Source: Lachnospiraceae bacterium (GTDB lineage: Bacteria; Bacillota; Clostridia; Lachnospirales; Lachnospiraceae). From it: a DNA stretch of 46,295 nt. Under the pieces are notes generated by a model. That model made no database searches, was not told where the DNA came from, and saw only the letters and a program-made list of their open reading frames with translations. This document shows, one piece after another, positions 17,679 through 26,718 of this stretch. The stretch lies in assembly GCA_024698555.1 (NCBI GenBank), contig JAILRI010000235.1:1-46295 (forward strand), read 5' to 3'. Both the position numbers and the translations under genes were made by a program. Numbering within the stretch: the stretch's first letter is position 1; the number at the start of each line of letters is the position of its first letter.

Positions 17679-19786
17679 TGCCCGGACCCGGACCTCGTAG
17701 TCTACCCAGGGGTATGAAACCTACGGTTGAAAACCCCGGTTTGATAGTTAAAAGATTGTTAAAATACATGATTTTAGACAATCTCGCACTATGGATAGTA
17801 GTTGCGGTATGTATCATTACTACCGTACAAATGATGACGGTACAGGGAACCCTTTTTACCAGGACCCTTATCGACGGCTACATCCTTCCGCTGCTTAAGT
17901 CGGAGAATCCCGATTTTACACCTCTCGCGCATGAGATATTCCGTGTATCGGGCTGTGTGCTGATAGGTATCATCGCGGCATTTATACAGCAGCGTGTCAT
18001 GGTAGTCATCAACCAGGGCTTCATGAGAAAGCTGCGTGACGATATGTTCGGGCACATGGAGACCCTGCCGATCAAATATTTTGATACTCACGCTCACGGC
18101 GATATCATGTCGCTGTACACCAACGATGTGGATACCATGCGCCAGATGATCAGTCAGAGCGTACCCCAGCTGATCAACAGCGCCATTACCATAGTGAGTG
18201 TTCTGATCTCCATGATCATTCTGAACGCGCCGCTGACACTTGTCTCTCTCGTCATGATAGGCGTGATGCTGATCGTTACCAAGAAGGTTTCCGGTTTAAG
18301 CGGAAAATTCTTTAAAAAACAGCAGACAGACTTAGGTGCTTTAAATGGCTTTATCGAAGAGATGATGTCGGGCCAGAAGGTGATCAAGGTGTTCTGTCAC
18401 GAGGATGAAACGATCCGCGATTTTGACGGGCTGAATACCGCGCTGTGCGACTCATCGTACAACGCTAATCGCTATGCCAATATCATTATGCCTATCAACG
18501 CCCAGCTTGGCAATGTGAGCTATGTGGTGGTAGCGATAGTGGGCGGACTTATGGCCATAAAGGGCTACTGGGGCTTCAGCTTCAGCCTCGGAGCTTTGGC
18601 CAGCTTCCTGACATTTAACAGGAACCTCAACATGCCTATCAACCAGATAAGCATGCAGGTGAACTTCATAGTTATGGCGCTTGCAGGCGGAGAACGTATC
18701 TTCAAGCTGATGGATGAGAAGCCTGAGGTGGATGAAGGCTACGTGACTCTGGTCAATGCCAGAAGGCTTGAAGGCGCTGAGCTGGAAGAGTTCAACAAGA
18801 AGGCTGAGGAAGCAAGGAAAGCGGCAGCCGCCAAAAACGGCGGCAGTGTCGAAAAGAGCGCAGCTGTTAATACTTCCAAAATGGAGGCTGAGGACAGACT
18901 GAAGATCGACGAGGCACGAAAGGCTATTAACGGTGGAAATGCGGTAGCCAGCACGCCCATAGGTGACCCGGTTACCGAAACGGAGGAAAGAACGGGAATC
19001 TGGGCATGGAAGCACTATCATAAGGCCGATGATACTACTACATATGTAGAATTAAAGGGAGATGTAGTCTTTGATGATGTCGATTTCGGTTATACCGAGG
19101 AGAAGATGGTACTGCATGATATCAAGCTGTTCGCGACGCCCGGCCAGAAGATCGCTTTCGTAGGCTCTACCGGAGCCGGCAAGACCACCATTACCAACCT
19201 GATCAACCGTTTTTACGATATTCAGGACGGTAAGATCAGATACGACGGTATCAATGTAAACAAGATAAAGAAAGCCGATCTGAGGCATTCACTGGGCATA
19301 GTTCTTCAGGAAACCCACCTTTTTACCGGAACGGTTATGGACAATATCCGTTACGGTAAGCTGGACGCGACCGACGAAGAGGTGATCGCGGCGGCAAAGC
19401 TTGCCAATGCCCACAGCTTCATAAGGAGACTGCCTGACGGCTATAATACCATGCTGACCGGCGATGGAGCGAACTTAAGCCAGGGACAGCGTCAGCTTCT
19501 GGCCATAGCGCGTGCCGCAGTTGCCGACCCGCCCGTATTGATCCTGGACGAAGCTACATCCTCGATCGATACACGTACCGAGAAGCTGGTGCAGGAGGGT
19601 ATGGACAAGCTCATGAGCGGCAGGACGACATTTGTTATCGCCCACAGGCTTTCTACGGTCAAGAACAGCGACTGTATCATGGTACTCGAACAGGGACGCA
19701 TCATCGAACGCGGCTCCCATGACGAGCTGATAGCCGCAAAGGGCAAGTATTTCCAGCTGTATACAGGAAACTCGATCACGGCGTGA
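17678..19786 (+). CDS. Heterodimeric ABC exporter subunit with canonical ATP site
   Basis: The 702-residue partner half-transporter. Six transmembrane segments occupy the first 330 residues. A charged, Ala/Lys/Glu-rich linker of about 70 residues (roughly 360-435) precedes the ATPase domain. Its Walker A is GSTGAGKTT, the signature LSQGQRQ, the Walker B LILDEATSSID with the catalytic Glu, and the switch histidine is in IAHRLSTV. It therefore supplies the hydrolysing residues missing in its partner. The start overlaps the partner's stop (TAATG), with GGAGG at 17664-17668. The last 295 bases are overlapped by the antisense read-through of the truncated ribokinase gene. Substrate unknown. Confidence 0.92.
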   Translation: MPGPGPRSLPRGMKPTVENPGLIVKRLLKYMILDNLALWIVVAVCIITTVQMMTVQGTLFTRTLIDGYILPLLKSENPDFTPLAHEIFRVSGCVLIGIIAAFIQQRVMVVINQGFMRKLRDDMFGHMETLPIKYFDTHAHGDIMSLYTNDVDTMRQMISQSVPQLINSAITIVSVLISMIILNAPLTLVSLVMIGVMLIVTKKVSGLSGKFFKKQQTDLGALNGFIEEMMSGQKVIKVFCHEDETIRDFDGLNTALCDSSYNANRYANIIMPINAQLGNVSYVVVAIVGGLMAIKGYWGFSFSLGALASFLTFNRNLNMPINQISMQVNFIVMALAGGERIFKLMDEKPEVDEGYVTLVNARRLEGAELEEFNKKAEEARKAAAAKNGGSVEKSAAVNTSKMEAEDRLKIDEARKAINGGNAVASTPIGDPVTETEERTGIWAWKHYHKADDTTTYVELKGDVVFDDVDFGYTEEKMVLHDIKLFATPGQKIAFVGSTGAGKTTITNLINRFYDIQDGKIRYDGINVNKIKKADLRHSLGIVLQETHLFTGTVMDNIRYGKLDATDEEVIAAAKLANAHSFIRRLPDGYNTMLTGDGANLSQGQRQLLAIARAAVADPPVLILDEATSSIDTRTEKLVQEGMDKLMSGRTTFVIAHRLSTVKNSDCIMVLEQGRIIERGSHDELIAAKGKYFQLYTGNSITA

Positions 19787-20892
19787 TCATACAGATAGTG
19801 CTTACGAAAGGAGTTTAAAATGTCTGAAATACACAAGATTATCATAGACAGCGATACTGCGGGGGATGACGTTGCGGCGCTGATATTGGCTGCCAAAAGT
19901 CCCACGGTTGATATTCTGGGTGTTACAGTACTTGCAGGCAATGTTTCTCTTGAACAGGCCGCAAAGAACTCGCTGGCAGCGCTGGAGCTGGCAGGAAGCA
20001 GCGCGCCGGACTTTTCGGTGGATATGCCGGCTGCCGTATTGGAGAAACGCAGTGCTTCAGTATAACTCATCCCGGCGGACAGAGCGTATGCAAACGCTCC
20101 GTTCATGGTATCGCCCGCGCCGGTGGTATCGCATACTGTAGCTTTTATGGCAGGGATCTGCACATATTCTTTGTCATAGCCGGCCACACCTTTGGAGCCG
20201 AGGGTAATGATCAGGCGTCCGCGGAACTTTTCTATGAGTTCTTCTACAGGCGTAGTCTCGTCGCCAAGGACTATGCGCGCCTCATGTTCATTGGGTGTGA
20301 AAAAGCTCACCATGTCCAGCAGGGAAGCATCCACCGGTCTGGCAGGCGCGGGATTATAAATGATGATACGGTTAGTCTCCGGAGAAAGTGCAGAGTTATC
20401 TGTTTTACTTATATGATCGTGCTTAGCCGGCTCAGTCATGCGCGAAACGGCGTAAGCTACGGTCTCAGCCGGGATCTCGTTTTGCAGCAGTATGATATCC
20501 GCCTCCAGGATCGCGTCCAGATGCCTGTCGATGTACTCTTCTGTGACCAGTGCGTTTGCGCCGGGAATGACCGTGATGGCGTTATCGTTTTCCGCAACCA
20601 CGATCATTGCTATGCCGCTGGATATGTCCTTCACAGTGTCTATATGACCTGTCTTTACGCCATTGGTCTGCAGATTCTCGATAAGACGGCTTCCGAAACC
20701 GTCATCACCCACACATCCGAACATGGTCACATCACCACCGAGGCGCGCCGCAGCAACTGCCTGGTTGGCTCCCTTGCCGCCCGGAACATATCGCATGGAT
20801 GTTGCGCTTATAGTTTCACCTGGGCGCGGGATACGAGCGGCTGTAGCCGTCATATCCATATTTATGCTTCCTATCACCGCAATTTTCTTCAT
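19492..20892 (-). CDS. rbsK: Ribokinase, C-terminus replaced by antisense read-through
   Basis: Residues 1-297 are a PfkB-family ribokinase, which phosphorylates ribose at O5. It has GSINMDMTATAARIPRPGET and GGKGANQAVAAARLG at the start and the anion hole/catalytic DTTGAGDTMNGAF at 255-267 (base D261). Ribokinases end some 10-20 residues after this point. Here the family sequence stops at about A297 (position 20002), and the frame runs on for about 169 residues through the antisense of the nucleoside hydrolase remnant and of the ABC exporter 3' end. All catalytic residues are kept, so activity is possible if the tail is tolerated. GGAGG lies ten bases before the ATG. It pairs functionally with the lost nucleoside hydrolase, which would release ribose. 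Confidence 0.85.
   Translation of the reverse strand: MKKIAVIGSINMDMTATAARIPRPGETISATSMRYVPGGKGANQAVAAARLGGDVTMFGCVGDDGFGSRLIENLQTNGVKTGHIDTVKDISSGIAMIVVAENDNAITVIPGANALVTEEYIDRHLDAILEADIILLQNEIPAETVAYAVSRMTEPAKHDHISKTDNSALSPETNRIIIYNPAPARPVDASLLDMVSFFTPNEHEARIVLGDETTPVEELIEKFRGRLIITLGSKGVAGYDKEYVQIPAIKATVCDTTGAGDTMNGAFAYALSAGMSYTEALRFSNTAAGISTEKSGALLPASSSAASEFFAACSRETLPASTVTPRISTVGLLAANISAATSSPAVSLSMIILCISDILNSFRKHYLYDHAVIEFPVYSWKYLPFAAISSSWEPRSMMRPCSSTMIQSLFLTVESLWAITNVVLPLMSLSIPSCTSFSVRVSIEDVASSRINTGGSATAARAMARS
19820..20065 (+). pseudogene. Truncated inosine/uridine-preferring nucleoside hydrolase
   Basis: The first 62-63 residues are the N-terminus of a nucleoside N-ribohydrolase. The calcium-binding motif DSDTAGDDVAAL (residues 10-21) and LGVTVLAGNVSLEQAAKNS are clear. 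The family is about 310 residues, so roughly four-fifths is missing. From about 20006 the frame reads the reverse strand of the neighbouring ribokinase and stops at 20065. The gene has a normal ribosome site and starts 33 bases after the ABC exporter. The remnant lacks most of the fold and should be inactive. Confidence 0.85.
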
Positions 20893-20947
20893 ACAGGTAG
20901 ATCCTCCTTAATTTGCAACTATTCAGATAACATTTCAGCACCCTCAG

Positions 20948-20978
20948 CCGGATAGACACATCAAACATGTCTATCCGG
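20948..20978. terminator. Perfect hairpin between ribokinase and molybdopterin-binding gene
   Basis: An 11-bp perfect stem (20948-20958 with 20968-20978) with a 9-base loop lies 34 bases past the stop of the minus-strand molybdopterin-binding gene and in front of rbsK. There is no T-run on the minus strand, so it may be a weak terminator or a processing site. Confidence 0.4.
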
Positions 20979-21011
20979 TAACGGACGATTACTTTAGTTA
21001 GCTAAATTCTA

Positions 21012-22067
21012 CTACTTCCCGAATCCACAGTTCGGAAATGTGCAGGTCTCGCAGCCCAGACACATACCGCCGGTTCCGAGGGCAGCTATTTCTGCTCCGG
21101 TTACGATGTCGTCCGCCATGATACGGGGAAGTATGAGGTCGAAGATGGTCCTTCCATGGAACATCACGCACCCGGGCAGCCCCATAACGGGGATATTACT
21201 TACGTTTCCGGCGGATGAACTGTTATAGTAAGCAAGCATGAACATCGCCCCGGGAAGTACAGGCGCGCCATAACAGACTACTTCGGCACCGGTGTTGCGA
21301 ATGGCCAGCGGTGTACGGTCATCCGGGTCTACACTCATGCCCCCGGTACAAAGTACCAGATCGGCTCCGTAAGAATTAACCGCCCGTAAGATTTCTTCTG
21401 TTATTTTTTCATGATCATCTCCGGGAGTTGCCTTGTAAACTATCTCAGTATCGTATTCAGAAAGCTTCCCTTCAATGACCGGAGTAAAGGTATCTTTTAT
21501 CCTTCCCTTCAGGATCTCGCTTCCGGTAGCGATGACAGCGGCTTTTTTGTGTCTGAAAGGAAGAACCTTGTACAATGGGCCGGATTTACATTTGTCCTTT
21601 ACGGCCAGGAGCTTCTCTTTTTCGATCACCAGCGGAATGATCCGGGTTCCTGCGATCTTGTCTCCCTTTTTTACGGGGAAATTGCCGTGCCTTGAGGCGA
21701 TCATCATCTCTCCGGCGCTGTTTACAGCCAGTACGCCCGCTTCATCTGTCTTAAGCAGACCGTCACACTCTGCGAAGAGCTCGATCTTGCCTTCTTTAAC
21801 ATTACCGCGATACAGATTTTCACCCTGACACAGATCACACAGAAAAGAAGCGGCATCATCTTCATGGATCACATCATTGCCGCCGTCTTCGCCCAGTTCC
21901 AGCACATAGACGTTTTCCTTGCCGCAGTCCAGCAATACGGGAATATCCTCTTCCCTGATGATATGTCCTTTCCGGAATACGGCATCCTTTGTAACATCTT
22001 TAATGATCTGAGTTATGTCGTGGCACAATACCTTGCCTACAGCATCTTCAGTCTTTACCAGCTTCAT
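21012..22067 (-). CDS. Molybdopterin-binding protein (MoeA/MogA-like domain)
   Basis: A 351-residue protein with a MoeA/MogA-type molybdopterin-binding domain in its second half (AAVIATGSEILKGRIKDTF, ATPGDD, then LVLCTGGMSVDPDDRTP). The C-terminus has a Cys cluster (GMCLGCETCTFPNCGFGK), as in the clostridial proteins that accompany molybdenum hydroxylase genes. It probably handles the molybdenum cofactor. No other cofactor or molybdoenzyme gene is in the window, so it may be an orphan here. The ATG at 22067 is chosen because GGGAG sits six bases upstream; ATGs further upstream lack this spacing. Confidence 0.85.
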   Translation of the reverse strand: MKLVKTEDAVGKVLCHDITQIIKDVTKDAVFRKGHIIREEDIPVLLDCGKENVYVLELGEDGGNDVIHEDDAASFLCDLCQGENLYRGNVKEGKIELFAECDGLLKTDEAGVLAVNSAGEMMIASRHGNFPVKKGDKIAGTRIIPLVIEKEKLLAVKDKCKSGPLYKVLPFRHKKAAVIATGSEILKGRIKDTFTPVIEGKLSEYDTEIVYKATPGDDHEKITEEILRAVNSYGADLVLCTGGMSVDPDDRTPLAIRNTGAEVVCYGAPVLPGAMFMLAYYNSSSAGNVSNIPVMGLPGCVMFHGRTIFDLILPRIMADDIVTGAEIAALGTGGMCLGCETCTFPNCGFGK

Positions 22068-22140
22068 ATACATCTCCCGCAAAGTATCGGTAATGAACGA
22101 GGATCGACGTAGCTGCCGCCGATCCTCGTAAATCAGTCTG

Positions 22141-24900
22141 TTAATCGATCTGCTTGAACTTTACACTCTTGTCAACGCCGGAAGCCTTGATCAGATTGAC
22201 GATCCGTTCAAATTCTTCCTTAGTGGCGGCGTTGATCTTGAACTGTGCGTTCTTGGCTATTCCTGCGAAAGCCTTGGGTGATATCTGTGTGATACCCGAA
22301 CTGAGCACGATGGTCTTCAGATCCTTGGCGTTCTGGAATGCGCCCTTGCCGATGGTGGTAATGGTATCGGGAAGGGTGATCTTCTTGATCGAGCTGTTCT
22401 TGAGCGCGCCCTTGCCGATGGTGGTAACCGCGAAACCCTTGACGAATGCAGGGATAACAGCGGTCTTACCCTTTGTGTCATAATCGGTAAGCTTGATACC
22501 GTCGTCCTTTGCGGAGGTAAATTCCTTTACGACCTCATCGCCGTTGGGTTTGTCGGTCTCAAGGGTGATGGAGAGCTTGCCGTTTGAGGCGATCTCAACT
22601 ACCTCGGCAACAACCTTTCCCGCCGTGCTGGTAGTAACGGTACTGGCGAGAGATGAGCCGTCGGCGTTCTCAACCTTGGTCTCAACGGTTTCGGTTCCCT
22701 TGTAATCCTTGGAAACAGTCTCTTCAGTCTTGCTTACGACCTTGCCGCTTGCGTCGAGCTGCTGAGTCTCGGTCTTTGAGTTGCCGTTCTTATCCTCGGT
22801 CTTTGTTTCAACTTCCTTGGTACCGTTCTTGCCGGTCTTCTCAGTCTTTGTTTCGGTGGTACCGTCCTTTTTCTCCGTCTTGGTGGTGGCAGTCACGGTG
22901 CCGTCCGCCTTCTTGTCTTCGGTCTGGGTGGTCTTGGTGCCGTCGCTGTTTTCCTTAACAGTAGTAGAGTTACTCGAACCGTCCTTATTCTCAGTCTTGG
23001 TGGTGGTCGAACCATCCTTATTCTCGGTCAGAGTGGTTTTCGTGCCGTCTGTAGTTTCAGTGGTGGTAGACTTGGTACCGTCAGCGCTTTCTGTGGTAGT
23101 AACCTTGGAACCGTCCTTGTTCTCGGTCGTAGTGGACTTGGAACCATCCTTGCTCTCAGTAGTGGTGGTCTTGGTTCCGTCAGTACTTTCAGTCGTGGTG
23201 GTCTTGGTTCCGTCAGTGCCCTCAGTGGTAGTGGTCTTGGTTCCGTCAGTACCCTCTGTAGTGGAGGTCTTGGAACCGTCAGCGTTTTCGGTTGTGGTAG
23301 TCTTGGTGCCGTCAGCGTTTTCAGTAGTGGTGGTTCCCGCAGTGGTGCTTCCCGTACCGTCCGTAGTGGTGGTTGTGGTATCGGCAGGAGCGGTATATGA
23401 GTAATCGCTGTAGGAAGGAACCGAGGTGGAGGCAGGCTGTTTCTTCTCTACCTTCATCCACATAAAGAAGAACTCATTGTCATTGATAGGGTCTTTCAGG
23501 GTTACAGGATAGGTTCCATTGGCGCTGTATTCGGCAACATTGGGCTTGTCGGAGTAGTCATTGTCAACGATATACCTGTAGCCGGATTCAAACGTATACC
23601 CCGCGGCACACTCAAATGTAAGGGTGAAATTACGTCCGTTGAACCAGATATCGATGTAATACTGCTTTTCATTATTGCCATCTACCCAGTAATCGTAAGT
23701 ATAGGCAGAAATCTTTGTATTGTCAGTGGCAGTTACGGTGATCTTCATCGCCTTATCTTTATCATTGTAGAAGGATATGGAAGAACCGTCCTTCGCGACA
23801 ACGGGAGGGATCTCCGAGCAGCCGAAATTGACCATAGTACGGCTCCATGACTGGCAGAGAATCTCAGGAGTGGTAAGGTCGGTCTCAACCTCTTCGGGCC
23901 AGGTTTCAATAGGCTCCCAGATTTTAACTTTACCGTTTTCGTGGAAGAGAGCCACATCATGGCGCTCCATGATCTCATGCCCCCATTCGTCATTCTCTCC
24001 GGTAGGAACGTCATAGAAGAGGACAAAGGTATTATAATCATTATTCTCAAATCCGGGTCCCAGCTTAAACGCATTCTTTATCGCGTCTTCGTTTCTTTCT
24101 ACTTCTACATTGAAGCCGTCGTTATCCCAGTAATTCTTTTTGAGCGAGGGATCGGGAACAACATACAGACTATCCCTGATGGAGCCATCGATGATGACGA
24201 AACCCATTGCTTCGTTATAGAAGTACAGCTTACCGTCGCTTTCGCTCCACGGACCTTTTATCGAAGCAAAAGGAAAGTTCACATAGAGCTTTTGCTTAAA
24301 GAAGGCTACGGAGCAATCGGCATGATCGCCTTTAGTGCCATCGGAATTTATAAAAGGTGCGTAATCAAAGGTATAATCACCCTGAGATCCACTATAATGG
24401 ATCCAGTCCTTCCCGTTAACATTGATTTCGGGAGAGCATATTCCGGCGTCATAACCCTCGTCAGGAAAATAATAAACTTTAACGGAGCTTTTTTTCGTGG
24501 TTACGGCTATGGCATATTCTTTATATTCATTTCCGTAGATACTGTGAATGGTCTCACCGATATTGTAGACGATCGCGCCGGGTGAAACCACGTAATTCGA
24601 CGGCGTGCCGTGTCCGTTTTCACCGCCGGTATTCGCATGGATCGCAATTTCTGTGATCGTATCGTCGTAGATCCTGAAACAACCGTTTGAGCACATTACC
24701 TGAACAAAACCATGATCCTGAGTATGATCACTTACATTCAGTAATTCGGTATACGTTTCAGGGTTATGGTCTCCCCAGAAGTAATAGGTATACTCCTCGG
24801 CTGCCTGCGCCTGTACGGTTCCGCCGCTTACCGGTACGCAGGAGAGTACCAGGCAGAATACGGCAAACAGTGCGATCAGTTTCTTAAAACTGCTGTTCAT
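22141..24900 (-). CDS. Secreted BspA-like LRR protein with Thr-rich repeat stalk
   Basis: A 919-residue surface or secreted protein. The signal peptide (KKLIALFAVFCLVLSCVPVSG) likely ends near AQAAEE at about residue 35. An uncharacterised beta-rich N-terminal region reaches about 480. A PSYSDYSYTAP linker and a Thr/Glu/Lys stalk of about twelve 11-residue units (consensus DGTKTTTTExx) span roughly 500-665. After further Thr/Lys-rich sequence, a BspA-type leucine-rich repeat domain (IGKGALKNSSIKKITLP, then IGKGAFQNAKDLKTIVL) closes the protein at about 800-919. No sortase motif or SLH domain was seen. The ATG at 24900 has GGAAGG eight bases upstream. A paralogue lies 4 kb away in the same orientation. 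Confidence 0.85.
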   Translation of the reverse strand: MNSSFKKLIALFAVFCLVLSCVPVSGGTVQAQAAEEYTYYFWGDHNPETYTELLNVSDHTQDHGFVQVMCSNGCFRIYDDTITEIAIHANTGGENGHGTPSNYVVSPGAIVYNIGETIHSIYGNEYKEYAIAVTTKKSSVKVYYFPDEGYDAGICSPEINVNGKDWIHYSGSQGDYTFDYAPFINSDGTKGDHADCSVAFFKQKLYVNFPFASIKGPWSESDGKLYFYNEAMGFVIIDGSIRDSLYVVPDPSLKKNYWDNDGFNVEVERNEDAIKNAFKLGPGFENNDYNTFVLFYDVPTGENDEWGHEIMERHDVALFHENGKVKIWEPIETWPEEVETDLTTPEILCQSWSRTMVNFGCSEIPPVVAKDGSSISFYNDKDKAMKITVTATDNTKISAYTYDYWVDGNNEKQYYIDIWFNGRNFTLTFECAAGYTFESGYRYIVDNDYSDKPNVAEYSANGTYPVTLKDPINDNEFFFMWMKVEKKQPASTSVPSYSDYSYTAPADTTTTTTDGTGSTTAGTTTTENADGTKTTTTENADGSKTSTTEGTDGTKTTTTEGTDGTKTTTTESTDGTKTTTTESKDGSKSTTTENKDGSKVTTTESADGTKSTTTETTDGTKTTLTENKDGSTTTKTENKDGSSNSTTVKENSDGTKTTQTEDKKADGTVTATTKTEKKDGTTETKTEKTGKNGTKEVETKTEDKNGNSKTETQQLDASGKVVSKTEETVSKDYKGTETVETKVENADGSSLASTVTTSTAGKVVAEVVEIASNGKLSITLETDKPNGDEVVKEFTSAKDDGIKLTDYDTKGKTAVIPAFVKGFAVTTIGKGALKNSSIKKITLPDTITTIGKGAFQNAKDLKTIVLSSGITQISPKAFAGIAKNAQFKINAATKEEFERIVNLIKASGVDKSVKFKQID
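22914..23335 (-). repeat. About twelve 33-bp tandem units coding the Thr-rich stalk
   Basis: The stretch is built of 33-bp units, each coding 11 residues of the pattern [ATKS]-DG-[TS]-K-TTTTE-x. Middle units are nearly identical and outer ones more diverged. The repeats are in frame and have no spacers, which separates them from a CRISPR array. Unit number is likely to vary between strains. Confidence 0.85.
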
Positions 24901-25068
24901 AAAGTCCACCTTCCTTTTGCTGAATTTTTGAATAAGCTTCATTATCACATCAAAACAGATGGTAATAAAAGTATGAATATGATATCACAATTTTATAAAA
25001 AATGGAACACTTTTAGTTGACTTTTTATTTTTTCTCTTCTTCTGGAGGGCGGCAGTTTCAGTAATTTT

Positions 25069-25097
25069 TTGACATACCAAACGTCATGTGATACCAT
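25069..25097 (+). promoter_or_regulatory. Promoter of the aldo/keto reductase gene
   Basis: A -35 TTGACA (25069-25074) and a -10 TACCAT (25092-25097) are separated by 17 bases, 62 bases before the ATG at 25159. The site rules out an upstream TTG start at 25069. Confidence 0.7.
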
Positions 25098-25158
25098 AAC
25101 TTCAAAGCAGGTATTCAGACGGACTTTTTTAAGCTTTGTTTATGGGGGGAGAAGCAGA

Positions 25159-26181
25159 ATGAAAAATATTACTTTGGGCAGGACCGGTATAGTTTCACCG
25201 CAGAACGCCTTCGGCGCGCTTCCCGTACAGCGGGTGGATACCGAAACGGCGGTCAGGATGCTGCGCAGGGCATATGAGGGCGGTATGACGTTTTTTGACA
25301 CCGCGAGAGCCTATTCGGACAGTGAAGAAAAGCTTGGCAAAGCCTTTGACGGTATGCGGGATAAGGTATTTATCGCCTCAAAAACCCAGGCGGATACTGT
25401 TGATAAGTTTTGGAAGGATCTGGAAACTTCGCTGCGTAACCTGCGCACGGATCATATAGATATTTACCAGCTGCATTGCGCGAAGCAGTGCTACAGGCCC
25501 GGGGACGGCACCGGATTGTATGAGGCGATGCTGCAGGCAAAGGAAAAAGGGATGATCCGGCATATCGGTATCACCGCGCATAAGATAGGCATCGCGGAAG
25601 AGATCGTGGAAAGCGGTCTGTATGAAACATTACAGTTTCCCTTCAGCTACCTTGCTTCGGATCGCGATATAAAGCTCGCCGAAGCATGCAGGGAGGCAGA
25701 TATGGGCTTTATCGCCATGAAGGGGCTATCGGGCGGATTACTTACCAATGCCGATGCCTGCATGGCATTTATGAGCCGCTATGAGGTGCTTCCTATCTGG
25801 GGGATACAGCGTGATGAGGAGCTGGAGGAGTGGCTTTCCTATTTTCATAAGGATGTGGCTATGAATGCCGACATCGAGGCATTTATACAAAAAGAGCGTG
25901 AGGAGCTGATGGGTGACTTCTGCCGCGGATGCGGATACTGCTCGCCCTGTACTGTCGGCATCCAGATCAATAACTGCGCCAGGATGGCTCAGCTGATCAG
26001 ACGCGCTCCTTCTGCACAGTTTCTGGAAAAGGAGTGGCAGGATCGCATGATGAAGATCGAGGATTGCGTCGACTGCGGGCTGTGCAAGACCCGATGTCCG
26101 TATGAGCTGGACATTCCTACGCTGTTGAGAAAGAATCTGTATGATTATAAAGAGATACTCGCAGGTCACAGGAAGGCGTGA
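25159..26181 (+). CDS. Aldo/keto reductase with C-terminal 4Fe-4S cysteine motifs
   Basis: A 340-residue protein. The N-terminal aldo/keto reductase barrel keeps the catalytic tetrad: D and Y in FFDTARAYS, K in IASKT, and H in YQLHCAK. The C-terminal part has two cysteine groups, CRGCGYCSPC and CVDCGLCKTRCPY, as in oxidoreductases with a ferredoxin-like domain. It is likely a cytosolic redox enzyme; the substrate is unknown. GGGGGGAG ends about eight bases before the ATG. The stop codon lies inside the first unit of an 18-bp minisatellite, so the 3' end is a repeat boundary. Confidence 0.9.
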   Translation: MKNITLGRTGIVSPQNAFGALPVQRVDTETAVRMLRRAYEGGMTFFDTARAYSDSEEKLGKAFDGMRDKVFIASKTQADTVDKFWKDLETSLRNLRTDHIDIYQLHCAKQCYRPGDGTGLYEAMLQAKEKGMIRHIGITAHKIGIAEEIVESGLYETLQFPFSYLASDRDIKLAEACREADMGFIAMKGLSGGLLTNADACMAFMSRYEVLPIWGIQRDEELEEWLSYFHKDVAMNADIEAFIQKEREELMGDFCRGCGYCSPCTVGIQINNCARMAQLIRRAPSAQFLEKEWQDRMMKIEDCVDCGLCKTRCPYELDIPTLLRKNLYDYKEILAGHRKA

Positions 26182-26345
26182 CGAAACCGTAAGGCATGAC
26201 GAAACCGTAAGACATGACAAAACCGGAAGGCAGGCAAAGCCGGAAAGCAAGACAAAACCGGAAGGCAGGCAAAGCTGAAAAGCACGATGAAAACGGAAGA
26301 CACAACAAAACCGGACAGTGCGGCATAACGGAATAAACTGACGAA
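26175..26345. repeat. 18-bp minisatellite at the 3' end of the aldo/keto reductase gene
   Basis: About ten head-to-tail units of 17-18 bp follow the pattern GGCATGACGAAACCGTAA, starting at 26175, 26193, 26211, 26229, 26246, 26264 and 26281. The first three units are near-identical and later ones drift. The reductase stop codon (26179-26181) lies in unit 1. The array fills nearly all the space up to the next gene. Confidence 0.85.
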
Positions 26346-26394
26346 ACCAGCAGCGCGTGTCATCAAACAGACATGGATAATATTGGGGGAAACC

Positions 26395-26718
26395 GTGGGA
26401 GACAGACTGACTGCAAAGGAATTGGAACGCTTGAACAATTCGGATCCGGAATGGTTTAAGAAGCTTATCGTTGAAAATGACCCGGTATTTTTACAGGAGA
26501 CCGTGGGTGAAAGGTTTTCAGGGCTGATGGAGAAATACGGGATGGCGCCTGCGGAGGTGATACGCAGGTCATTGCTCAGCAAGAGTTATGTTTACCAGGT
26601 GCTTAAAGGGGAAAGACAGGCATCAAGAGAAGTACTGATCAAGCTGTGCATTGCCATCGGATGCCCTTTACTTCAGAAGGAATCAGAGCGGTCTTACCCT
26701 TTGTATCATAGTCGGTAA
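26395..26718 (+). pseudogene. Truncated helix-turn-helix protein
   Basis: The N-terminal 90 or so residues look like a small XRE-like regulator. A helix-turn-helix is visible in PAEVIRRSLLSKSYVYQVLK, followed by GERQASREVLIKLCIAIGC. Homologues of this type continue with further helices, but near 26661-26669 the frame enters the reverse strand of the convergent secreted-protein gene and ends at 26718. The GTG at 26395 has GGGGGA four bases upstream; an in-frame TTG at 26383 is the alternative. Truncated proteins of this kind may still bind DNA, so inactivity is not certain. Confidence 0.6.

Noticed and set aside
20284-20955. Plus-strand frame of 223 codons
   Set aside because: It is antisense to the conserved ribokinase domain.
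22914-23335. Regular repeats considered as a CRISPR array
   Set aside because: Units are contiguous, in frame and without unique spacers, and no cas genes are present.
22781-23404. Long plus-strand frame (207 codons) rich in Val and Ser
   Set aside because: It is the exact antisense of the Thr-rich stalk repeats; its regularity comes from the 33-bp units.
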